From NCBI RefSeq assembly GCF_900102215.1, contig NZ_FNBG01000001.1:124001-188000 (forward strand): 64,000 nucleotides of DNA, written 5' to 3'. The notes beneath the pieces are model-generated. The model had not been told where the DNA came from. It did not search any database and was given only the letters and a program-made list of their open reading frames with translations. Below, piece by piece: positions 8,436-18,100 of the stretch. Each line of letters begins with the position of its first letter. Positions within the stretch are counted from its first letter, which is position 1. Source of the stretch: Fontibacillus panacisegetis (GTDB lineage Bacteria; Bacillota; Bacilli; Paenibacillales; Paenibacillaceae). Position numbers and translations under genes: made by a program.

Positions 8436-9941
8436 TTAATTATGGGGTGTAATATCACTAAACGATCCTACATAACGTACGACGTCCCCTGATTCATCTC
8501 GAACCGTGTTAATCGTGAGTAGCTGTAAATACTCTTCTCCATTTTTTCGACGGTTCCAGATTTCCCCTTGCCACTGGCCTGATGTTCTAATATTATTCCA
8601 CATTTCATCATAAAAAGCACGTGACTGCTTACCTGACTTCAGAATACTCGGTTTTTGATTGAGAGCTTCTTTTTCCGTTAATCCGGTAAGTACCGTAAAG
8701 GCAGGATTTATAGATTTGATAACTCCAGCAGCATCTGTCACCAAAATACCTTGGCCTGTTGAGCGAAACACTTCGTCAGACACTTTCAGTTTATCCGTGT
8801 AGTGCATCCATAGCACAAGGATAAGACTTGCCAGAGCAACTTGTGACAACGCCATAAATCCGATTGAATATTGACCAGTTATGGAATGAATAGCAGATAA
8901 AATCAACGGTGGAAAGAAACCGCCGAGCCCCCCCATCATGGACACAATGCCGTTTACCGTTCCCGCCTGTTTACTAAAATATTGTGGAACGAGCTTGAAA
9001 ATGACCCCGTTTCCGATCCCTGCACATAATGCGATAGACAGACAGCCTACGGTGTATAGTCTGATTGATGGTGAAAACGCCAGAAGAATCGAAGAAAGCG
9101 TTAAACCGGCGAAAACGATCATAAGCAAATAATTCGGTTTGAATTTATCGCCTAACCACCCACCCACAGGTCTCATCAATGTACATAACACGATAAATCC
9201 AGCTGTCCGAATACCTGCATCTACCCTCGTTAACTCAAAGTTAGTAACTAGGAAATTAGGCAAAAACACCGTTAACGCAACAAATAAACCAAATGTAATG
9301 AAGTAAAACATGGAGAATAGCCACAGCTTCTCGTTTTTGTATACCGCTTTGATTTCCTTCATCAACGGGGTTTTCATTCTCTTTTCTTTACGATCACCTA
9401 GAAAAAAGTTAATGACTACGAATACAAGCAACAATATAAGGTACAACTTAATAGTTGTAGACCATCCATATCGATCCGCTAGAACAGGAGCCGCAAATGT
9501 TGAAATTGCAGTCCCCGCATTCCCCAGACCATAAATACCATTGACTAGTCCATGCTTTTCCTTAGGAAAATATTTAGGTATCGATGTTACCCCAACCGAG
9601 AATACGGCACCACCTATCCCAAGGAATATCCCTCCTATAATTAGGTCGCTTAACGAATTAGCCTCACTAATGTAATAAACGGGAAACAGAAGTAGAATAA
9701 AGCTGATCATAAACACCAGTCGTGATCCAATAACGTTAGCATAGTAGCCAAACGGAATTCTAAGGATTGAACCTAACACAACTGGAATTGCTGTTACAAG
9801 AGCTAATCGATCTGCCGGAATAGGAATATCCTGCTTGATATATGAAAGGAGTGAAGAAAGGATTACCCATACCATAAATCCAAGTATTAAGTTAAATGTC
9901 TGTAGTGGTAATTGAAACTTCTTGGCCATCATATCACCCAT
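8436..9941 (-). CDS. narK: NarK-type nitrate/nitrite transporter fused to a PAS domain
   Basis: Residues 1 to about 385 form a 12-helix major facilitator of the nitrate/nitrite porter family. Both NarK signature-like glycine-rich segments are present (GIGGAVFSVGVTSIPKYF and GIGNGVIFKLVPQYFS), as are the conserved arginines RIPFG and MRPVGG. Residues from about 391 to 501 form a PAS plus PAC module: GILVTDAAGVIKSINPAF, later RRKNGEEY, ending YVGSFSDIT. Usual NarK proteins stop near 400 residues, so this is a transporter-sensor fusion. In-frame ATGs at 9932 and 9929 lie just after GGGTGAT and may be the true start. The gene is downstream of nreC with its own promoter region. Confidence 0.93.
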   Translation of the reverse strand: MGDMMAKKFQLPLQTFNLILGFMVWVILSSLLSYIKQDIPIPADRLALVTAIPVVLGSILRIPFGYYANVIGSRLVFMISFILLLFPVYYISEANSLSDLIIGGIFLGIGGAVFSVGVTSIPKYFPKEKHGLVNGIYGLGNAGTAISTFAAPVLADRYGWSTTIKLYLILLLVFVVINFFLGDRKEKRMKTPLMKEIKAVYKNEKLWLFSMFYFITFGLFVALTVFLPNFLVTNFELTRVDAGIRTAGFIVLCTLMRPVGGWLGDKFKPNYLLMIVFAGLTLSSILLAFSPSIRLYTVGCLSIALCAGIGNGVIFKLVPQYFSKQAGTVNGIVSMMGGLGGFFPPLILSAIHSITGQYSIGFMALSQVALASLILVLWMHYTDKLKVSDEVFRSTGQGILVTDAAGVIKSINPAFTVLTGLTEKEALNQKPSILKSGKQSRAFYDEMWNNIRTSGQWQGEIWNRRKNGEEYLQLLTINTVRDESGDVVRYVGSFSDITPHN

Positions 9942-10030
9942 TCTTTTAGTAAATTAAAGCTGCTTTACACTCGAATGACTTTTTATTGATTCCCGCTTAT
10001 AATTGTAAATCGAGACCCAATAAAAAATAA

Positions 10031-10044
10031 TAGGGAAATCCCTC
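10031..10044 (-). promoter_or_regulatory. Candidate NreC box upstream of narK
   Basis: The sequence TAGGG-AAAT-CCCTC matches 9 of the 10 fixed positions of the staphylococcal NreC box TAGGGN4CCCTA. It lies about 90 bp upstream of the narK start. nreC is encoded immediately upstream, so control of narK by this regulator is likely. Confidence 0.6.
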
Positions 10045-10068
10045 GGCTGCAAAAGGTAATTCCCCATA

Positions 10069-10084
10069 AGTGATATAGTTCACA
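10069..10084 (-). promoter_or_regulatory. Candidate Fnr/Crp-type site upstream of narK
   Basis: AGTGA-TATAGT-TCACA matches 9 of 10 fixed positions of the Fnr/Crp consensus TGTGA-N6-TCACA. It sits 25 bp upstream of the NreC-like palindrome in the narK promoter region, which would let anaerobic and nitrate signals be combined. No fnr gene lies nearby. The Crp-like gene at 35200 is a different subfamily. Confidence 0.55.
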
Positions 10085-10107
10085 TTTTTGATATTTTCTA
10101 TACGAAA

Positions 10108-10755
10108 TTAAAAATCGAGAAGTTTCTTCTTAAGTGCATATTCCACTAGCTCTGGCCGACTTTTCAAGTTCAATTTTTCCATGATTTTCGCCTTGTGAAC
10201 CTCGACAGTCTTCACTGAGATGAACAGCTTCTCTGCGATTTCCTTGTTACCGTAACCTTTAGCAACTAAGGGCAAAATCTCAATCTCACGTTTCGATAAT
10301 AAATGGAAGGGATCTGAATCAACCGAATCCAGATCCTTTTTAATAAATTCCCTGACTAAAGATGTTGCCATCTTGGAATGAATATAGGTTCCACCCTTAT
10401 GCACCGTTCGAATCGCAGTTAGCAATTCCTCATCAGGGGCGTTCTTTAATATATACCCTGCTGCTCCGTTTCTGAGCACATGGAACATGTACTCCTCATC
10501 ATCATACATCGTTAAAATTAATATTTTTGTATCGGGAAAATCGCTGCTTATTTTGCCAGTAGAAATTAATCCACTTTCACCCGGAGGCATGCTTAGATCC
10601 ATCAATATCACGTCAGGGTTATGCTTGGCGACCATCTGGTAAGCTTCAATCCCATCAGCCGCAGTACCAACAACCTCCATATCGGGCTGATAATTCAATA
10701 TCATGGAGAACCCGCTGCGAACGACGGCATGGTCGTCAGCGATCACAATTTTCAT
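10108..10755 (-). CDS. nreC: NarL/LuxR-type response regulator NreC
   Basis: NreC is the DNA-binding partner of the NreB oxygen sensor and activates nitrate and nitrite reductase genes under anoxia. The 215-residue protein has a receiver domain with acidic residues D7 and D8 and phospho-acceptor D53 (LMDLSMPP). It has a C-terminal LuxR helix-turn-helix ([25 protein letters not shown]). The start codon overlaps the nreB stop as ATGA. It is the last gene of the narGHJI-nreABC operon and is followed by the narK promoter with an NreC-like box. Confidence 0.94.
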   Translation of the reverse strand: MKIVIADDHAVVRSGFSMILNYQPDMEVVGTAADGIEAYQMVAKHNPDVILMDLSMPPGESGLISTGKISSDFPDTKILILTMYDDEEYMFHVLRNGAAGYILKNAPDEELLTAIRTVHKGGTYIHSKMATSLVREFIKKDLDSVDSDPFHLLSKREIEILPLVAKGYGNKEIAEKLFISVKTVEVHKAKIMEKLNLKSRPELVEYALKKKLLDF

Positions 10756-11837
10756 TGAGCATCCCCCTTCTCAGGCAATAGCGACAATGGCGATAAAGGA
10801 ATACGAAGGTGGATCGTCGTCCCCTTTCCTACCTCCGAAACAATACTTAACTCACCATGTACAAGTTCTGCCCTCTCCCGCATTCCGAATAATCCGAGTC
10901 CGGTTCCTTTCGGCTCTCTTGAATTCAGCTGAAATCCATCCCCTTCGTCATGGACGATCAGTTGAAGCTCACCCTCCTCCTCAAAAAGTCTAACTTGGAT
11001 TTCATCAGTATTTGCATATTTCAGCCCATTAAGTATTGCTTCCTGACATATGCGGTAGACTACCGTTTCGATCTCATTGTTGTACCTGGCAGCAGACAGC
11101 TCTGCTTTAAAATCTATAATCAAACCATAATTTTTCTCAATCCATTTAAAATGAGAGCGAAAGGCTGCTTCTAATCCAAAGTCATCCAAAGCCGCTGGGC
11201 GCAGCTCAACAGCAAGACGCCGGATATCATCCAATAACCGTGTTAACGAAGCCTCGGTATGCTGCAGCTTATTTAAGACCACTTCATCTGTATCCATATA
11301 TTTTAAGACACGCAGATCAACGAGAGAGCTCAACAATTCTTGAGCTACACTATCATGTAGTTCACGCGAAATTCTTTTACGTTCGTCCTCTTGTGCTTTG
11401 ATTACATATTTCGTCATATTCGTCTGATACAGCACTTCTTGGGTTCGATATTGTTTCGTTAAATTGAGCAGCATGAAGACGCGAATCCCTTCGTCCTCAT
11501 CTATCGTATGAAAGCTTGCTGCATAGGGAACTAACCCCTGCCCACGTGTGTTTAAATAGACCTGAAAGGAAGAAAAATCATCCTTTGTGCTTTTCAAAAA
11601 ACAGTTTACACAAGACATCATCGCTACTTCACTCGTATAACCCTCGCAGGAATGACAGATCGTAATCGAATCGCCTTTATGCATCAATTCAATCACATTC
11701 AGATCAAGGATATCTTCTGCGGCCGGGTTCATATCCACAATTTCACCATCTGCGTTTACAAAAAAAATAGCCTCCATGCTGTGTTCATACATTTTTTTCA
11801 GTAAATCGGATTTCAGAGTATTCTTTAGCTGACTCAT
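10752..11837 (-). CDS. nreB: Oxygen-sensing histidine kinase NreB
   Basis: NreB is a cytoplasmic kinase that senses O2 through an iron-sulfur cluster bound in a PAS domain. Residues 15-110 are the PAS region, with cluster cysteines C61, C64, C76 and C79 in the exact CX2CX11CX2C spacing of the staphylococcal protein. The HisKA_3 helix carries H161 in [15 protein letters not shown]. The HATPase domain follows, with DEGDGF and [14 protein letters not shown]. There is no membrane segment. It overlaps nreA and nreC by 4 nt at each end. The intact cluster ligands argue that it is an active oxygen sensor. Confidence 0.96.
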   Translation of the reverse strand: MSQLKNTLKSDLLKKMYEHSMEAIFFVNADGEIVDMNPAAEDILDLNVIELMHKGDSITICHSCEGYTSEVAMMSCVNCFLKSTKDDFSSFQVYLNTRGQGLVPYAASFHTIDEDEGIRVFMLLNLTKQYRTQEVLYQTNMTKYVIKAQEDERKRISRELHDSVAQELLSSLVDLRVLKYMDTDEVVLNKLQHTEASLTRLLDDIRRLAVELRPAALDDFGLEAAFRSHFKWIEKNYGLIIDFKAELSAARYNNEIETVVYRICQEAILNGLKYANTDEIQVRLFEEEGELQLIVHDEGDGFQLNSREPKGTGLGLFGMRERAELVHGELSIVSEVGKGTTIHLRIPLSPLSLLPEKGDAQ

Positions 11838-12298
11838 TCCTCAACCAGCTCCCTGGTGAAATATGGCCCAAAGGATGGATCAATGGATTGCTGAAAATCA
11901 TGAATCAAGACTTCAGTTAACCGTCCCTCTCCACGAAAGCCAACCATTAATACACCTACAACACGAGCATCCTTCCAAAGAGGTACAGCGCACACGCTCT
12001 GAAGCTGCTCGGATACAATAATCGGGTAGTTAAACAAATCGTTAGGCTCAAGCTCAGTCTTTACACTTGGAATGAGCATCGGCTTGCCTGTTTTGAACAC
12101 TCTACCCGCCACACCTTTCCCGGAGTGCAATACGATTCGTTTATATCTATTATTTAAATTGCCTGATACATATTGCCATGTCAGCACGAATTGATCGGCA
12201 GCAGACTGTACCAGAGCTATAGAGACAAAGTCAAAATCAAACACTTCACGAAGTGAATCAATCGCCTGCTGAATTTCAAAATTTACTTCACCCTTCAT
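11834..12298 (-). CDS. nreA: GAF-domain nitrate receptor NreA
   Basis: NreA binds nitrate and adjusts the activity of the NreB kinase, so nitrate and oxygen are sensed together. The 154-residue protein is a single GAF domain: FVSIALVQS near residue 22, the GKGVAGRVFKTGKP core and a SVCAVPLWKDARVVGVLMVG strand. It is the first of three genes coupled by ATGA overlaps. A weak hairpin separates it from narI, 50 nt upstream. Confidence 0.9.
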   Translation of the reverse strand: MKGEVNFEIQQAIDSLREVFDFDFVSIALVQSAADQFVLTWQYVSGNLNNRYKRIVLHSGKGVAGRVFKTGKPMLIPSVKTELEPNDLFNYPIIVSEQLQSVCAVPLWKDARVVGVLMVGFRGEGRLTEVLIHDFQQSIDPSFGPYFTRELVEE

Positions 12299-12317
12299 AG
12301 GTTTTCTCCCCTACTTA

Positions 12318-12346
12318 TGGAAAAGAAAGAAGGCATTAAGCCTTCT
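12318..12346 (-). terminator. Weak terminator/attenuator between narI and nreA
   Basis: On the minus strand AGAAGGC-TTAAT-GCCTTCT is followed by TTCTTTTCC. The 7-bp stem and interrupted T tract suggest partial termination. This would make the sensor genes less abundant than the reductase subunits on the shared transcript. Confidence 0.5.
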
Positions 12347-12348
12347 CC

Positions 12349-13041
12349 CTACATTCCATGTTTACGATTCTTTCTATATAGGATATAACTTCTGCCCACA
12401 TAATTCAACGGAACGCTCCATACGTGAACCAATCTAGTGAACGGCCAAAGAGCAAAAATGAAGAAGCCTGACAAAATATGCAGCTTAAACGAGAACGGTA
12501 CATCGACCATATAACTTGCATCCGGTGCAAGAATAAAAAGGTTGCGGAACCAAATCGAAATGGTCGAGCGATAATCAAATTCCGGCTGGACTGCATTTGT
12601 CACGATTGTACTATACATGCCAAGGCACACGATTCCGAGCAGCAGCAGGTTTACAATAATATCTGAAGCTGAGCTAAGCCTGCGAACATTTTTAATCGTC
12701 AGACGACGAGCTGTTAGCAGAAGCATCCCGCCTAATGTGAGGAAACCGAAAAAACTCCCCACATACACAGCGCCTATATGATACAAATGATCATTTACAC
12801 CTATCGCTTCCATCCATTCCTTCGGAATGCCTAGACCTGCAATATGTCCGCCTATAACAGGAATAATCCCTAGATGAAACATTAGACTTCCAAGCTTAAG
12901 ATGCTTTTTCTCAATAAATTCACTAGACTTGGCTGTCCAGTTGAACTGATCATGACGATAACGGTAGATGTGCCCCACAATAAAGATGACGATACACAAA
13001 TAAGGGAAAATCACCCACAGGAATTGATCAAGCAAGTTCAT
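12349..13041 (-). CDS. narI: Respiratory nitrate reductase gamma subunit (cytochrome b)
   Basis: NarI is the membrane diheme subunit that oxidises menaquinol and passes electrons to NarH. The 230-residue protein has five predicted membrane helices, the HIYRYRHDQFNW motif after helix 1, and histidines in helices 2 and 5 (HLGIIPVIGGHIAG and LHILSGF) as expected for the two hemes. It overlaps the narJ end by 14 nt, with AGGAGGCG upstream of the ATG. Confidence 0.95.
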   Translation of the reverse strand: MNLLDQFLWVIFPYLCIVIFIVGHIYRYRHDQFNWTAKSSEFIEKKHLKLGSLMFHLGIIPVIGGHIAGLGIPKEWMEAIGVNDHLYHIGAVYVGSFFGFLTLGGMLLLTARRLTIKNVRRLSSASDIIVNLLLLGIVCLGMYSTIVTNAVQPEFDYRSTISIWFRNLFILAPDASYMVDVPFSFKLHILSGFFIFALWPFTRLVHVWSVPLNYVGRSYILYRKNRKHGM

Positions 13042-13603
13042 GATTCATCGCCTCCTGCCTAATACAAGCCTTCAACGTTTCTCTTAATGCTTTTATTAAA
13101 TGATAATAGGGGCTTTTATTCTTCTCTAACGTTTTCAACAAATGATAAGTACCATCCTCAATGACGCCCACCAATACGCTAAAATCCTTCTCTGCCTGTT
13201 CATTTCCTCTCCACTCCGCTGCATAAATAAACTCGCACATCAACGGTAAAAAATCAGAAAGCTCATGATCCGGCATATCCAGTCCAAACATTTGGTACAA
13301 TATTTTCAGCTTGGCAAGCATTTGACCGCGTTCCTTGGAGTCCTCGAATTTGAAGTAGGTCATATACAAGGTTGAATCCTTTTGAAAGTCAAAGGTCTGT
13401 ACATACATCTCTTCTAATTGTTCCATACTGTAATCGTGCATAAGCTCCCAGAACTTAGCGACATGAGCATAAGCAGGATCGGCAGGCTCTAGTAATTCTT
13501 CCAGAACAGCGGGATGAAAATCAATTTTCTCCGGATAGGTTAGCTGCTGAGCAAAGAAACCGAATAAATGCTTATTTTCATAGAGCTTCTCTAAGTTAAT
13601 CAC
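13028..13603 (-). CDS. narJ: NarJ nitrate reductase chaperone, copy 2
   Basis: This is the assembly chaperone for NarG copy 2. The start is a GTG at 13603 that overlaps the narH stop as GTGA and follows a GGGGGGA ribosome site, giving 191 residues. The longer frame upstream lies inside narH. Family features are YVQTFDFQKDSTLYMTYF and the acidic FEDSKERGQML segment. It is translationally coupled to narI by a 14-nt overlap. Confidence 0.94.
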   Translation of the reverse strand: MINLEKLYENKHLFGFFAQQLTYPEKIDFHPAVLEELLEPADPAYAHVAKFWELMHDYSMEQLEEMYVQTFDFQKDSTLYMTYFKFEDSKERGQMLAKLKILYQMFGLDMPDHELSDFLPLMCEFIYAAEWRGNEQAEKDFSVLVGVIEDGTYHLLKTLEKNKSPYYHLIKALRETLKACIRQEAMNHELA

Positions 13604-15129
13604 GCCAAATCCCCCCCATAGAAGGTATCCTCGTCTTTTGCACTCTTTGCACCTGATCCACCAGAGATTCCACAGCCTCCGCAATCCATACCGAAGCCTT
13701 CTGTACCCTGTGCATGATAAGTGTCCAAATAAGATTCCTTATGTGACGTTGGGATGACAAAACGATCCTCATATTTAGCAATAGCGAGCAAACGATAAAT
13801 CTGCTCTGTCTGGTGCGTTGTCAAGCCAAGACGTTCCAATCGTTGCTCGTCAAAGGAATGTCCTGTTTGCGTAGTTCTCATATACGAGCGCATCATGGCA
13901 AGACGCTGCAAGGATTCTTTAATTGGCTCTGGATCACCAGCAGTCAGCATATTCGCTAAATACTGGATCGGCAGGCGCATTTCCTCAATCGCAGGGAAGA
14001 TCATATCCGGGTTTTGAATCGAATCCTTCCCTTCAAAATAATTCATGATCGGGCTAAGCGGCGGTACGTACCATACCATAGGAAGCGTCCGATATTCTGG
14101 ATGTAACGGGAAAGCCAGCTTGTATTCGATAGCCAGTTTATACACTGGTGAATTTTGAGCGGCTTCGATCCACTCGTCCGTGATCCCATCCTTGCGGGCT
14201 TGTTCAATTATTTCTGGATCATTAGGATTCAGGAACAAATCACATTGGGCTTGATACAAATCCTTCTCATCCGGCATAGAAGCCGCTTCCTTCACGCGGT
14301 CAGCATCATACAAGAGCACGCCAAGGTAGCGGATGCGTCCTGTACAGGTTTCGGAGCATACGGTTGGAAGACCCGCTTCGATTCTTGGGAAGCAAAACGT
14401 ACATTTCTCCGCCTTGTTTGTTTGCCAGTTGAAATACACCTTTTTATAAGGACAGCCTGTCATACAATATCTCCAGCCGCGACAAGCCTCCTGGTCTACA
14501 AGAACAATACCGTCCTCGTCGCGTTTGTACATCGCACCCGATGGACAAGAGGCTACACAGCTCGGATTCAAGCAATGCTCGCAAAGGCGAGGCAAATACA
14601 TCATAAAAGCCTGCTCAAAATTAAATTTGATCTCTTCTTCAATTTTTTCGATGTTAGGATCTTTTGGCCCTGTAACGTGTGCACCAGCCAAGTCGTCCTC
14701 CCAGTTTGGTCCCCAATTCAGATCCATATTGTCGCCTGTTATCACCGACTTTGGACGAGCGACAGGCTGATGTTTCTTCTCACCAGAAGTAGTCAAATGC
14801 TCATAATTATAATTCCAAGGCTCATAGTAATCTTTCATTTCCGGCATATCCGGGTTATGAAAAATTTTACCGAGTGCAATTTTGGATAGCTTATCCCCTG
14901 ATTTCAGTTCTAGCTTACCGTTCTTTAGGGTCCATCCACCTTTATAGTGGTCCTGATCCTCCCAACGCTTCGGATAGCCGATACCCGGCTTGGTCTCTAC
15001 GTTGTTGAACCACATGTATTCTGCACCTGGGCGATTGGTCCATGTACTTTTACAAGTCACGCTACAGGTATGGCAGCCGATACATTTGTCCAGATTCATT
15101 ACCATCGCGATTTGCGCTTTAATCTTCAA
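13600..15129 (-). CDS. narH: Respiratory nitrate reductase beta subunit, copy 2
   Basis: This 509-residue iron-sulfur subunit has the same cluster motifs as copy 1: C16, C19, C22 and C26, then CEHCLNPSCVASCP and CRGWRYCMTGCPY. It differs at the C-terminus by a Cys/Gly-rich tail (DCGGCGISGGSG) absent from copy 1. It overlaps narG by 11 nt and narJ by 4 nt. Context narGHJI-nreABC marks this as the copy under NreBC control. Confidence 0.97.
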   Translation of the reverse strand: MKIKAQIAMVMNLDKCIGCHTCSVTCKSTWTNRPGAEYMWFNNVETKPGIGYPKRWEDQDHYKGGWTLKNGKLELKSGDKLSKIALGKIFHNPDMPEMKDYYEPWNYNYEHLTTSGEKKHQPVARPKSVITGDNMDLNWGPNWEDDLAGAHVTGPKDPNIEKIEEEIKFNFEQAFMMYLPRLCEHCLNPSCVASCPSGAMYKRDEDGIVLVDQEACRGWRYCMTGCPYKKVYFNWQTNKAEKCTFCFPRIEAGLPTVCSETCTGRIRYLGVLLYDADRVKEAASMPDEKDLYQAQCDLFLNPNDPEIIEQARKDGITDEWIEAAQNSPVYKLAIEYKLAFPLHPEYRTLPMVWYVPPLSPIMNYFEGKDSIQNPDMIFPAIEEMRLPIQYLANMLTAGDPEPIKESLQRLAMMRSYMRTTQTGHSFDEQRLERLGLTTHQTEQIYRLLAIAKYEDRFVIPTSHKESYLDTYHAQGTEGFGMDCGGCGISGGSGAKSAKDEDTFYGGDLA

Positions 15130-18100
15130 GCCAGTCGACCTCCTTCATTTTACGGACAGCTACATAAACGTCGCGCTGATTTCCAATCGGTCCGTAATAG
15201 TTGAAGCCATAGCTGAGCTGAGCGTAGCCGCCTACCATTTGAGTCGGCTTGACGTGTATTCTCGTTGGTGCATTATGACTTCCTCCGCGATCCTTCGTAA
15301 TCTCTGAACCCGGCACGTTAATATGTTTATCCTGCGCATGATACATGAACATCGTGCCTTTCGGCATCCGATGACTGACAACGGCCCGAGCTGTTACGAC
15401 ACCGTTGCGGTTATACACTTCTAGCCAGTCATTGTCTTGAATTTGATGCGCAGCGGCATCCTCATTGTTAATCCAAACGGTCGGTCCTCCGCGGAACAGG
15501 GTCAGCATGTGCAAATTATCCTGATACATACTGTGAATATTCCATTTTCCATGCGGCGTTAAATATCGAAGCACAAGCGTATCCTTGCCTCCAGCAATCT
15601 GTTTATCCCTCGTTCCGAACACCATTGGCGGCAAAGTAGGTTTATATACAGGCAATGATTCGCCAAATTGCAGGAACAGCTCATGATCGATATAGAAATG
15701 CTGTCTACCCGTCAGAGTGCGGAATGGTACAAGACGCTCAATGTTTGTAGTGAATGGCGAATAACGTCTGCCCATTTTGTTCGATCCGCTGAATACCGGT
15801 GTTGGAATAACCTCACGTGGCTGAACCGTAATGCTCTGGAATGTAATTTTTTCCGCAGCCCGATCTGCTGATATATCCTTAAGCTCAACACCTGTGTGGT
15901 GCTCTTCCGATTCCCAGGCACGCTGAGATACTCTTCCGTTTGTTGCTGACGATAAGTTCAGAATCGCTTCCGCAGCATGGCGTGCTGTATGGAGCTTCGG
16001 AAGTCCGTTTTTAATGGTTTCATCATGATAAGTGCCATTAATTCGTTTCATTTCCTCGTATTCCTCAGCTACAGAGAAGCTGACACCGTGAGCGCCTACT
16101 TTACCTGTGGCAAGATTAGGACCGAGAGTAACATATTTATCATAAACCTTGCTGTAATCACGCTCTACGATGCTGAGATTCGGCATAGTCTTGCCCGGAA
16201 CCGGATCTACTTCACCTTTGCGCCAATCCTTGATGATACCGAACGGCTGTGCAATTTCATTAACTGAGTCATGAGTAAGCGGTGAAGATACAACATCCTT
16301 ATACACTCCTGGCAGATGTACTTTTGCCATTTCCGAGAAATCCTTCGCAATGGTGCGGTAAATATCCCAGTCCGATTTAGATTCCCATAGAGGATCAACC
16401 GCCGGATTAAATGGATGCACGAACGGATGCATGTCTGTAGAGGATAAGTCGGTTTTCTCGTACCAAGTGGCTGCAGGAAGCACGATGTCTGCATACATCG
16501 GGGTTGCAGTCATACGAAAATCAAGGGCAACGAGCAGATCCAGCTTTCCTTCTACCTCTTCACGCCAAGTGATTTCTTCCGGTTTATCCTCCTCATTTGG
16601 CGTAGCGAGCGGTCCATCCGTTGCACCGAGCAAATGCTTCATAAAATATTCCTGACCCTTAGCCGAGCTGGAAATCAAATTCGATCTCCACACGAATAAG
16701 GAGCGAGGGAAGTTTTCAGGTGCATCCGGGTCCTCTATTGCATATTTGGTTTCTCCAGAAATAATCTGGTTCAATGTATGTTGAATAATTTCTTCGTTAG
16801 TCGCAGCGCCTTGTTGTGAAGCCTCTTCAGCAAACGCTAAGCTGCTCTTGTTAAACTGAGGATAAGACGGCAGCCAGCCTAGTCGAGCGGCAAGTACGTT
16901 GTAATCCGCTGGATGCTGGTAACGCACATCATCTCCGGTTGGTGATTTTAATGAATCTATACCTGTCTCTTCATACTTCCACTGATCTGTTGCAAAATAA
17001 AAGAACGAAGTTGCATTTTGCTGACGTGGAGCACCTTGCCAATCCTTGGCGAACGCCACTGTGGACCAGCCTTCAATTGGACGGCATTTCTCCTGTCCTA
17101 CATAATGCGCCCATCCGCCTCCATTCACCCCTTGCGAAGCAGTCAAAATGACCAGATTCAGAATGGAACGGTAAATCGTATCGCTGTTGAACCAGTGATT
17201 GATACCCGCTCCCATAATAATCATCGAGCGTCCACCTGTATCCAGAGAGTTCTGAGCAAATTCACGAGCAATTTGAGTAACGATCGAGGCTTTAACACCC
17301 GTAATGGCTTCTTGCCATGCCGGGGTATAGTGTGATGAAGCATCATCATACCCCTTAGCCTCAAGACCATTGCCAAGGCGACGAACACCATATTGACTCA
17401 TCATCAGATCATACACGGTGGATACTAGACGTTCTGAACTATCGGCAAGTTTAATTTTGCGTACGGGTATTGGACGTTTAAAAACGCCATTTGCATTATT
17501 ATCAAAAAACGGGAACACGATCTCTTGCCACTGTTCATCATGTCCTTCCACAGATAATGCAGGATGGATCTTCGAGCCGTCTTCACGTTCCAGTATCAAA
17601 TTCCACTTCTTATCCTGCTCCCAACGCTGACCCATCGTTCCGTTAGGAATAAGGATTTCATTCGTTTCCTCATCTAGAATGACTGGTTTCCACTCTGCAT
17701 GCTGCGTAGCCTCGCCAAGATCACTGGCACGTAGAAACCGTCCTGCTTTATAGCTGTTCTCATACTCATCAAGCAGGATCAGAAACGGCATATCCGTATA
17801 CTGCTTAGCGTAATTCAGGAACATCGGCTCCTGCCGATCATTGTAGAACTCGCTTAAAATAACGTGAGTCATCGCTTGTGCAATTGCCGCATCTGTCCCT
17901 GGGTTTGGCCCGAGCCAGTTGTCGGCAAATTTCACATTTTCCGCATAGTCCGGTGCAACGGATACGACTTTGGTTCCTTTATATCGAACCTCTGTCATAA
18001 AATGTGCATCCGGTGTTCGCGTCAAAGGAACGTTAGATCCCCACATAATAAGATAGCCTGCATTATACCAGTCGCTTGATTCCGGTACATCCGTCTGCTC

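Noticed and set aside
14155-14889. 244-codon open frame opposite narH copy 2
   Set aside because: It lies fully antisense to a well-supported gene, has no ribosome site and no protein-like character, and is a shadow of high-constraint coding sequence.
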